Made by a program: the position numbers and the translations under genes. A model generated the notes under the pieces. The model was not told the DNA's origin. It was given only the letters and a program-made list of their open reading frames with translations, and did no database searches. Shown piece after piece: positions 40,587 to 47,814 of a stretch of 47,814 nt of DNA. Origin of the DNA: an uncultured Clostridia bacterium (GTDB taxonomy: Bacteria; Bacillota; Clostridia; Christensenellales; UBA3700); the NCBI GenBank assembly GCA_947175555.1, contig CAMWNK010000005.1, positions 1-47,814 of the forward strand, written 5' to 3'. Each line of letters starts with the position of its first letter. Position 1 is the stretch's first letter.

Positions 40587-42329
40587 ATGGCAACGATTAA
40601 TATAAAGATTAATAATAGAGATTATACCGTAGAAAGCGGCACCACAATACTTGACGCGTGCCGTCAGGCAGGCATCAAAATACCCACGCTTTGCTATCTG
40701 GAGAAGATTAATTGCATAGGCGCGTGCAGGGTATGCGTAGTAGAGGTCAAGGGCGCAAGGTCGCTTGTCGCCGCGTGCACATATCCCTTGGACAGAGAGG
40801 GTACGGAGATTTTCACCAATACGCCCAAGGTTATCGAGAGCCGTAAGACTACAGTGGAGCTGCTGTTGTCCGACCACGAACAGAAGTGTCTCAGCTGCGA
40901 CCGCAATACCAATTGCGAGCTCCAGACCTTAGCTTACGAGCTGGGTTGCGACGCATCCAAGTTCGCAGGAGAGAGAAATGTATGCGAGAAGGACGAGTCG
41001 TCCGTATGCTTTGTAAGAGATAACAGCAAGTGTATTCTGTGCCGCCGCTGCGTCGCGGTATGCGATAAGATACAGTCCGTAAGCGTTATCGGCGCCAACA
41101 ATCGCGGTTTCGATACTCAGATAGGTTGCGCTTTCGAGAAGGACATTGCGCAGACTTCGTGCGTAGGTTGCGGTCAGTGCGTAGTCAACTGTCCCACGGG
41201 CGCGCTTGTGGAAAGAGACGAAACTCCCGCCGTATTGGCAGCTCTTGCCGATCCTACTAAGCACGTCGTCGTAGGCACCGCGCCTTCCGTAAGAGTTGCG
41301 CTTGGCGAGGAATTCGGAAATCCCATCGGCACCGATACCGAGGGCAAGATGGTAGCGGCATTGAGACGCATTGGATTCGATAAAGTATTCGACGTTGACT
41401 TTGCGGCAGATCTTACGATAATGGAAGAGGGCTTTGAGCTGCTGGATAGACTGAATAACGGCGGCGTATTGCCCATGATTACGTCTTGCTCGCCTGCATG
41501 GGTTAAGTTCTGCGAGATGAATTATCCCAAGCAGATAGGACACTTGTCTACCGCTAAGTCTCCTCAGCAGATGTTCGGCGCGTCGGTCAAGACTTATTAT
41601 GCCGAAAAGATGAATATCGATCCTAAGGATATCTTTGTAGTATCCGTTATGCCTTGCATAGCCAAGAAATTCGAAAAGACGCGTCCCAATCAGAACGCGG
41701 CAGGCGTACCCGATATAGACGCGGTGCTTACCACGAGAGAGCTCGCAAGGCTTATCAAGAAGCAAGGCATTGTATATAATTCGCTGCCTGACGAGCAGTT
41801 CGACGCGCCTTTGGGCGTATCGACAGGCGCGGGCGTGATATTCGGCGCGACCGGCGGCGTTATGGAGGCTGCGCTGCGTACTGTGGCGGATCTCGTCGAG
41901 GGCAAGGAGCTTACCGACGTAGATTATCACGACGTAAGAGGTCAGCAAGGCATCAAGAGCGCGACGCTTACTTTGGGCGGCAAGGAAATCAAGATTGCGG
42001 TTGCAAGCTCGCTTGCCAACGCGCGCGTCCTTATGGATGAGATTAAGGCGGGCAAGAGCCCTTATCAGTTTATCGAGGTCATGTCTTGTCCCGGCGGCTG
42101 CGTCAACGGAGGCGGACAGCCCATCCATGACGCCGATACCAGACGCAACGTAGATATACCTGCGCTCAGAGCTAAGGCGATATACGACAATGACAGCGCG
42201 TGCGCTTATCGTAAGAGCTATAAGAACCCCGCTATAATGGCGATATACGACGAGTATCTCGGCAAGCCCAACAGCCATAAAGCTCACGATATTCTTCACA
42301 CTAAGTATATCGAGAGAGGTCTTAAGTAA
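40587..42329 (+). CDS. NADH-dependent [FeFe] hydrogenase catalytic subunit (HydA/HndD-like)
   Basis: N-terminal 2Fe-2S, ferredoxin motifs, and H-cluster motifs TSCSPAWVKFCE, MPCIAKKFE, EVMSCPGGCVNGGGQP. Confidence 0.95.
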   Translation: MATINIKINNRDYTVESGTTILDACRQAGIKIPTLCYLEKINCIGACRVCVVEVKGARSLVAACTYPLDREGTEIFTNTPKVIESRKTTVELLLSDHEQKCLSCDRNTNCELQTLAYELGCDASKFAGERNVCEKDESSVCFVRDNSKCILCRRCVAVCDKIQSVSVIGANNRGFDTQIGCAFEKDIAQTSCVGCGQCVVNCPTGALVERDETPAVLAALADPTKHVVVGTAPSVRVALGEEFGNPIGTDTEGKMVAALRRIGFDKVFDVDFAADLTIMEEGFELLDRLNNGGVLPMITSCSPAWVKFCEMNYPKQIGHLSTAKSPQQMFGASVKTYYAEKMNIDPKDIFVVSVMPCIAKKFEKTRPNQNAAGVPDIDAVLTTRELARLIKKQGIVYNSLPDEQFDAPLGVSTGAGVIFGATGGVMEAALRTVADLVEGKELTDVDYHDVRGQQGIKSATLTLGGKEIKIAVASSLANARVLMDEIKAGKSPYQFIEVMSCPGGCVNGGGQPIHDADTRRNVDIPALRAKAIYDNDSACAYRKSYKNPAIMAIYDEYLGKPNSHKAHDILHTKYIERGLK

Positions 42330-42352
42330 TTTATATTTACTTTAGTTAGTTG

Positions 42353-42389
42353 CGGGCGGCTGCACTCGGTGCGGTCGCTCGTTTTTTTT
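42353..42389 (+). terminator. Intrinsic terminator after hydA
   Basis: CGGGCGGCTGCAC-tcg-GTGCGGTCGCTCG followed by TTTTTTTT. Confidence 0.85.
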
Positions 42390-42523
42390 GTCAATGCAGG
42401 CGGGCGGCAAGAAGTATTTTTTTGTCATGATTATTAATTTTATAAATGCGTATTATAGACTTTTTAATCTCGTTTTTGTATAATTTATACGGTTGCGGCG
42501 ATATGCCGCATAAGGAGAAATAG

Positions 42524-43507
42524 ATGATAAGAATAGGTATAATGGGGTACGGTAATCTCGGCAGAGGTGTGGAGGCGGCTATAGCGCATAATCCCGACAT
42601 GCAGCTTGCAGCCGTATTTACAAGACGTAGTCCCGAAGATCTCAAGATATCGACTCAAGGCGTACCCGTGTATAATTGCTCCGACGCCAAGGCGCACAAA
42701 GATGAAATAGACGTACTCATTTTATGCGGCGGCAGCGCTACGGATTTGCCTAAGCAGACTCCCGAATATATACAGTATTTCAATGTGGTGGACAGCTTCG
42801 ATACTCACGCTAATATTCCCGAGCATTTCGACGCGGTCAACGCGGGCGGCATCGCGAGCGGCAAGCTGGGATTGATAAGTTGCGGTTGGGACCCCGGGAT
42901 GTTCTCGCTGAACCGTGTATATGCCTCTTCCGTATTGCCCGATTGCACTACCTATACTTTCTGGGGTAAGGGCGTAAGTCAAGGACATTCCGACGCTATA
43001 CGCAGGATTGAGGGCGTCAAAGACGCAAGACAGTACACCGTGCCCGTAAGCGAGGCTTTGGACAGAGTGCGCAGCGGGGAAAATCCTCAGCTTAGCACAA
43101 GGCAGAAGCATACAAGAGAGTGCTTCGTAGTAGCTCAAGAGGGCGCGGATAAAGCGCGTATCGAGAAAGAGATAGTAACTATGCCCAATTACTTTGCCGA
43201 TTACGACACGACAGTCCATTTTATATCCGAGCAGGAGCTTAAGGAAAAGCATAGCGGAATACCTCACGGCGGCTTTGTAATATCCGGCGGTAAGACGGGA
43301 CTTAGCGGCGAGTACAATAACGTAATAGAGTATTCGCTCAAGCTCGATTCCAATCCCGCATTCACCTCTTCCGTACTGATAGCATATGCAAGAGCCGTCT
43401 ATCGCATGAGCAAAGACGGGAAGAAAGGCTGTATTACGGTGCTCGACGTGCCGCCTGCATATATTTCTCCGCTCAGCCCCGAGCAGTTGCGCAAGAGTAT
43501 GCTGTAA
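42524..43507 (+). CDS. ddh: meso-Diaminopimelate dehydrogenase
   Basis: IRIGIMGYGNLGRGVEAAI, VFTRRSP, VDSFDTHANIPEHF, SCGWDPGMFSLNRV, WGKGVSQGHSDAIRRIEGVKDARQYT. Confidence 0.95.
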   Translation: MIRIGIMGYGNLGRGVEAAIAHNPDMQLAAVFTRRSPEDLKISTQGVPVYNCSDAKAHKDEIDVLILCGGSATDLPKQTPEYIQYFNVVDSFDTHANIPEHFDAVNAGGIASGKLGLISCGWDPGMFSLNRVYASSVLPDCTTYTFWGKGVSQGHSDAIRRIEGVKDARQYTVPVSEALDRVRSGENPQLSTRQKHTRECFVVAQEGADKARIEKEIVTMPNYFADYDTTVHFISEQELKEKHSGIPHGGFVISGGKTGLSGEYNNVIEYSLKLDSNPAFTSSVLIAYARAVYRMSKDGKKGCITVLDVPPAYISPLSPEQLRKSML

Positions 43508-43524
43508 TGCTAACTGCGCGTCTC

Positions 43525-43554
43525 TTGACAGCGCGCAATCGGCGGTGATATAGT
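43525..43554 (+). promoter_or_regulatory. Putative promoter of the que operon
   Basis: TTGACA (43525-43530), 18 bp, TATAGT (43549-43554). Confidence 0.6.
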
Positions 43555-43570
43555 TAATTATAATAATAAA

Positions 43571-43610
43571 AGACAGTTCGTTAGTGCCATCCTGTCTATA
43601 AACAAAACCA
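43571..43610 (+). ncRNA. preQ1-I-like riboswitch aptamer
   Basis: P1 GACAG/CTGTC, UUC after the 5' arm, C before the 3' arm, A-rich tail UAUAAACAAAAC with AAC able to pair with loop GUU; upstream of queDECF and followed by a terminator. Confidence 0.7.
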
Positions 43611-43632
43611 GGACATGTACATGATATTTTTA

Positions 43633-43668
43633 TGTGCGAAGTCTTGGCGGCTTCGCACATTTTTATTT
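43633..43668 (+). terminator. Leader terminator between the preQ1-like aptamer and queD
   Basis: TGTGCGAAG-tcttggcgg-CTTCGCACA followed by TTTTTATTT. Confidence 0.88.
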
Positions 43669-43704
43669 GCGATAAGGCGCTAATGAGCTTACGGTAGGCT
43701 AAAT

Positions 43705-44124
43705 ATGTATATTATCAAGACGACAGCTCGGTTCGACAGCGCGCATTTTCTCAAGGGATACAGCGGAAAATGCTCTAACTTGCACGGACACAGATGGAGT
43801 ATAGAGGCGGAGATTGCAAGCGAGAGCTTGATTGAGCAAGGCGGTCTCAACGGAATGGTGGCGGACTTTTCCGACGTCAAGCATGATTTGAGGGCTATTG
43901 CCAATACTTTCGACCACGCGCTTATATACGAGAAAGATTCGCTAAGGACCGATACTTTAAGCGCGCTGCAGGCGGAGGGATTCAAGTTGATTGAGCTCGA
44001 TTATCCGCCTACGGCAGAAAATCTTGCGCGTTGCTTTTACAATCTCATGAAAGATAAAGGCTATCGCATGTATCGCATGACGGTGTATGAAACGCCTGAT
44101 AACTGCGCTGTATATACGGAGTGA
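43705..44124 (+). CDS. queD: 6-carboxy-5,6,7,8-tetrahydropterin synthase
   Basis: FDSAHFLKGYSGKCSNLHGHRWSIE, NGMVADFSDVK, FDHALIYE, PPTAENLARCFYN, VYETPDNCAVY. Confidence 0.96.
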   Translation: MYIIKTTARFDSAHFLKGYSGKCSNLHGHRWSIEAEIASESLIEQGGLNGMVADFSDVKHDLRAIANTFDHALIYEKDSLRTDTLSALQAEGFKLIELDYPPTAENLARCFYNLMKDKGYRMYRMTVYETPDNCAVYTE

Positions 44125-44127
44125 ACC

Positions 44128-44796
44128 ATGCCTGAGTACAAAGTAGCGGAGATTTTTACAAGCATCAACGGCGAGGGCAAGAGAGCGGGACAGATAGCGC
44201 ACTTCATACGCTTTTGCGGTTGCAATCTCGCTTGCGGTTACTGCGATACCAAGTGGGCTAACGTGTCAGACGCTCCGTTTACGTCGATGACGGAGAGGGA
44301 GATTGCAGATATCGTTGACGCCGCAGGTATAAGCAATATTACCGTAACGGGCGGCGAGCCGCTTATTCAGCCCGATATAATCGAATTATTGAGCGTATTG
44401 AGGAAAGACGGTAGATATATCGAGATAGAGACCAACGGCGCGGTTAAGGTCGACGAAGTTATCGCAATGGGCAATAGCCGTCCGTCCTTGACAATGGATT
44501 ATAAATTGCCCTCAAGCGGTATGGAAAGATATATGATTGAGAGTAATTTGGACTTGCTCGATGACCGCGATACAATCAAATTCGTTGCTGGCGATACTGC
44601 AGATTTGAGAAGAGCTAAAGAGGTCATAGAAGGATACGCTCTTATTGGCAGAGTTGCCGTATATATCGGCACGGTATTCGGGAGACTGCGCCCCGATGAG
44701 GTCGTAAGGTTTATGCTCGACAATGCAATGAACGGCGTGAATCTACAGTTGCAGATGCACAAATATATCTGGGATGAGAATGCAAGAGGAGTATAA
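44128..44796 (+). CDS. queE: 7-carboxy-7-deazaguanine synthase (radical SAM)
   Basis: VAEIFTSINGEGKRAGQIAHFIRFCGCNLACGYCDTKWA; TVTGGEPLIQ; IETNG. Confidence 0.95.
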   Translation: MPEYKVAEIFTSINGEGKRAGQIAHFIRFCGCNLACGYCDTKWANVSDAPFTSMTEREIADIVDAAGISNITVTGGEPLIQPDIIELLSVLRKDGRYIEIETNGAVKVDEVIAMGNSRPSLTMDYKLPSSGMERYMIESNLDLLDDRDTIKFVAGDTADLRRAKEVIEGYALIGRVAVYIGTVFGRLRPDEVVRFMLDNAMNGVNLQLQMHKYIWDENARGV

Positions 44797-44803
44797 CTTA
44801 TAA

Positions 44804-45496
44804 ATGAAAGCACTGGTATTATTGAGCGGGGGTATAGACAGCACGACTGCGCTTGCGTCGGCAATAGAGACGTACGGCAGGGATAATGTGGTTGCGTTAT
44901 CGATGTCGTACGGACAGAAGCATATCAACGAGCTTAAGGCGTCCGAGCGCATTGCCTCGTATTACGGCATAGAGCATATCAATGCGGATTTGTCGCAGAT
45001 TTTCAGCTATAGCGACTGTGCCTTGCTCTCTCGCTCCGAGGCGGAAATTCCTCACGAGAGTTATGCAAGTCAGCTCGAGACGTCGGACGGCAAACCCGTG
45101 TCCACATACGTGCCTTTTCGCAACGGACTGTTCATTTCCGTTGCCGCAAGCATTGCGCTTTCTAAAGGTTGCGACGTCATCTTTTACGGCGCGCACGCCG
45201 ATGACGCGGCAGGCAGCGCGTATCCCGACTGCTCGGTTGAGTTTAACGACGCTATGTCTAAAGCGGTATACGAAGGCAGCGGAAAACAGTTGAGAGTATG
45301 CGCGCCGTTCGTCGGCAAGAGCAAGGCGGAGATAGTGAGCATAGGATTGCGATTGCAAGTGCCTTACAACCTCACGGTAAGCTGCTATGAGGGCGGCGAT
45401 ACGGCATGCGGCGTATGCGGTACTTGCAGAGACAGGCTGGCGGCGTTCAAAGCCAACGGCGTCAAGGACACTATCAGATATAAGGAGAATCGATAA
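44804..45496 (+). CDS. queC: 7-cyano-7-deazaguanine synthase
   Basis: [79 protein letters not shown]. Confidence 0.97.
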   Translation: MKALVLLSGGIDSTTALASAIETYGRDNVVALSMSYGQKHINELKASERIASYYGIEHINADLSQIFSYSDCALLSRSEAEIPHESYASQLETSDGKPVSTYVPFRNGLFISVAASIALSKGCDVIFYGAHADDAAGSAYPDCSVEFNDAMSKAVYEGSGKQLRVCAPFVGKSKAEIVSIGLRLQVPYNLTVSCYEGGDTACGVCGTCRDRLAAFKANGVKDTIRYKENR

Positions 45497-45993
45497 TGAA
45501 AAGCAATAACGACAGGCATGACGAAGGCTTGACTTTACTTGGCAATAAAAAGACAGAGTATATCACCGATTACTGTCCCGAAGTGCTTGAGACTTTCGTC
45601 AATAGGCATACGGACAACGATTATTTTGTCAAGTTCAACTGTCCGGAATTCACATCGCTGTGTCCTATTACGGGGCAGCCCGACTTCGCTACGGTGTATA
45701 TATCATATGTGCCCGATATCAAGATGATAGAGAGCAAGTCATTGAAGTTGTATCTGTACGGCTTCCGCAATCACGGCGATTTTCATGAGGACTGTATCAA
45801 TAAGATTATGAAAGATATTATAGCCGTCGCAGATCCCAAGTTTATCGAGGTGTGGGGCAAGTTTATGCCCAGGGGCGGCATATCCATCGATCCTTATTGC
45901 AATTACGGCAGGAAGGGAAGCGTATGGGAGTCGATTGCTTTAGAAAGATTGTCTAAGCATGATTTATATCCCGAGAGAGTAGACAATAGGTAA
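45496..45993 (+). CDS. queF: NADPH-dependent 7-cyano-7-deazaguanine reductase
   Basis: [59 protein letters not shown] overlap with queC. Confidence 0.96.
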   Translation: MKSNNDRHDEGLTLLGNKKTEYITDYCPEVLETFVNRHTDNDYFVKFNCPEFTSLCPITGQPDFATVYISYVPDIKMIESKSLKLYLYGFRNHGDFHEDCINKIMKDIIAVADPKFIEVWGKFMPRGGISIDPYCNYGRKGSVWESIALERLSKHDLYPERVDNR

Positions 45994-46017
45994 CAGGCAG
46001 GCATTTGCTTTGATTAT

Positions 46018-46048
46018 TGCCGCGTTTGAATAAGAGCGCGGCATTTTT
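46018..46048 (+). terminator. Intrinsic terminator after queF
   Basis: TGCCGCG-tttgaataagag-CGCGGCA followed by TTTTT. Confidence 0.8.
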
Positions 46049-46153
46049 GTTGCAATTAGTAGCAGGCGGCAAGCACGTTTTTATGCGCCGAAAATCACGC
46101 TGCATACACGTAAATTCATACACGGCTTTATGCCGATATTCATACAATGTAAC

Positions 46154-47227
46154 ATGAAAGTCTGCGTATATGCTATAGCAAAAAACGAAAGCAAATTCGT
46201 AACTCGCTGGGTTAATTCCATGCGCGAAGCGGATGAGATAACGGTGCTTGATACCGGCTCCGACGACGATACGGTAAAGCTGCTTCAAGAATGCGGCGTG
46301 CGTGTCGAGAGCGCGGTACTGCGACCGTTCAGATTCGATAAGGCGCGCAATATGGCCCTCGATATGGTGGCAGACGATGCCGATATTTGCGTATGTACCG
46401 ACTTGGACGAGGTATTTGTCCCCGGATGGCGAGCCGCAATGGAAAAGGCATGGCGCGATGGCGTAAAGACGCTTAAATACAGATACACTTGGAGCTTTTC
46501 GGAAGACGGAAGGGAAGGGTACGTGTTTTGGATAGGCAAGACGCATGCTCGGCACGGATTTAGGTGGGTGCATCCCGTGCACGAGGTGCTCGAGTACGAA
46601 TGCGGTCAGCCTCCTCAAGCCTATGCCGTAGGCGTACAGCTCAATCATTATCCCGATGCGTCCAAGTCGAGGGGCAGTTATCTGCCTTTGCTCGAGCTGT
46701 CGGTTGAAGAGAGACCTTACGACGATCGCAACGTGCACTATCTGGGCAGAGAGTATATGTACTACGGCATGTATGATAAGGCGATAGAGACGCTCAAGAG
46801 GCATTTGACGCTGCCTTCTGCCACGTGGGCTGACGAGCGTGCAGCGTCTATGAGATATATTTCGCGTTGTTATCTTGCGCTCGGCAATATGGAGGAAGGA
46901 GAAAAATTCGCGTTGCGCGCCGCAGCCGAAGCCCCTTATACCAGAGAGTCGTGGGTGGATGCCGCTAAAATGTATATCACGCTTAAAGATTGGTACGGCG
47001 TTTGCTTTTGCGCAAGTAAGGCGTTAGCGATAAAAGATCGCTCAATGTCGTATATAAACGAGCCCGATGCGTGGGGATATTCGCCTTATGACTGCCTATC
47101 GGTGGCATTATATTATCTCGGCGATTATAAGTCGGCGCTCGATGCGGTCGATAAAGCCATATCGTTGAGTCCAAACAATGCGCGTCTTGTCGACAATCGC
47201 AGATTGATTGCGGATAAATTGAATTGA
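46154..47227 (+). CDS. Glycosyltransferase family 2-like protein with C-terminal TPR-like repeats
   Basis: [54 protein letters not shown]-terminal [17 protein letters not shown] / [23 protein letters not shown]. Confidence 0.85.
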   Translation: MKVCVYAIAKNESKFVTRWVNSMREADEITVLDTGSDDDTVKLLQECGVRVESAVLRPFRFDKARNMALDMVADDADICVCTDLDEVFVPGWRAAMEKAWRDGVKTLKYRYTWSFSEDGREGYVFWIGKTHARHGFRWVHPVHEVLEYECGQPPQAYAVGVQLNHYPDASKSRGSYLPLLELSVEERPYDDRNVHYLGREYMYYGMYDKAIETLKRHLTLPSATWADERAASMRYISRCYLALGNMEEGEKFALRAAAEAPYTRESWVDAAKMYITLKDWYGVCFCASKALAIKDRSMSYINEPDAWGYSPYDCLSVALYYLGDYKSALDAVDKAISLSPNNARLVDNRRLIADKLN

Positions 47228-47252
47228 TTCGCTTATATTTTCGGAGGAAATA

Positions 47253-47814
47253 ATGTCAGATAACAGATGTAATAACGGATGCGGAAATTTTCCTAATCGT
47301 TGTAATTGCAATAGAGATCCTGTGTGTATGTGCGGAGCGTGGCGCGGACCTACAGGACCTACCGGTCCTACAGGCCCGCGTGGCTTAAGCATATCTATTG
47401 CAGGCCCGACCGGTCCTACCGGTCCTATCGGACCAATGGGCCCTGTCGGAGCAACGGGTGCTACGGGCGCCACGGGTGCAACAGGCGCCACGGGTGCAAC
47501 AGGCGCGCAAGGTCCAATCGGTCCCACGGGTCCTACAGGTCCGGTAGGAGCAACGGGAGCAACCGGTGCCACGGGTGCAACAGGCGTACAAGGTCCAATC
47601 GGTCCCACGGGTCCTACAGGTGCGCAAGGACCTACCGGTCCCACCGGACCAATCGGTCCTATAGGAGCGACAGGTGCAACAGGTGCGCAAGGACCTACCG
47701 GTCCTACAGGCCCCGCAGGCCCGGCAGGCGCAACGGGAGCTACGGGTGCAGCAGGCGCTGCAGGCGCAGAAGGCCCTACCGGTCCCACCGGTCCTACAGG
47801 TCCCGCAGGCCCGG
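47253..47814 (+). CDS. Collagen-like Gly-X-Y repeat surface protein with Cys-rich N-terminus (truncated by window end)
   Basis: [44 protein letters not shown]... then continuous (GPT/GAT/GPI/GAQ)n; RBS TCGGAGG; no stop before the window end. Confidence 0.93.
   Translation, partial: MSDNRCNNGCGNFPNRCNCNRDPVCMCGAWRGPTGPTGPTGPRGLSISIAGPTGPTGPIGPMGPVGATGATGATGATGATGATGAQGPIGPTGPTGPVGATGATGATGATGVQGPIGPTGPTGAQGPTGPTGPIGPIGATGATGAQGPTGPTGPAGPAGATGATGAAGAAGAEGPTGPTGPTGPAGP

Noticed and set aside
40929-42299. 456-aa antisense ORF opposite the [FeFe] hydrogenase gene (and 428-aa ORF 39218-40504)
   Set aside because: Fully antisense to strong CDS calls; no protein signatures.
47108-47788. Minus-strand ORF with Gly-Pro-Val/Ala-Pro repeats
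   Set aside because: It is the reverse complement of the collagen-like repeat; the plus strand has the RBS, Cys-rich start and Gly-X-Y phase.

Overview
This 47.8-kb window looks like a chromosomal segment of an anaerobic, probably spore-forming Clostridia-type Firmicute; the lineage is inferred from gene content only. I saw no rRNA, tRNA, CRISPR array, phage or IS element. The left half is a nitrogen/glutamine region: asnA and type III glutamine synthetase; a glutamate synthase split into three ORFs; guaA, a type I glutamine synthetase, an ANTAR RNA-binding regulator and purF; then carA and pyrG. The centre has dapL, a PHP phosphatase, whiA, dnaE, and an ATP-type plus a PPi-type phosphofructokinase. 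The right half has a CoA-transferase, an hndBCD-like NADH/[FeFe]-hydrogenase operon, ddh, a queDECF operon behind a preQ1-I-like riboswitch and terminator, and a glycosyltransferase next to a truncated collagen-like (Gly-X-Y) protein. Two observations stand out. (1) Three leaders (asnA-glnN, the glutamate synthase operon, carA) each place one hexaloop hairpin (AACGGC, AAAGGC, AACGGC: A1 and G4, as in ANTAR targets) so that it is mutually exclusive with an intrinsic terminator. In each case the only good promoter appears to leave no room for the usual first hairpin, so this is a candidate single-hairpin ANTAR nitrogen regulon, with the ANTAR gene in the same window. (2) A GtrA-like membrane protein carries a C-terminal domain closely resembling the C-terminal domain of ribosomal protein bL12 (L7/L12). 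Other points: three degenerate ~100-bp tandem repeats upstream of a tetR/ABC operon, repeated operator-like sites between an XRE regulator and a TM2 gene, and coexisting dapL and ddh. All calls come from reading the sequence; no searches were run.
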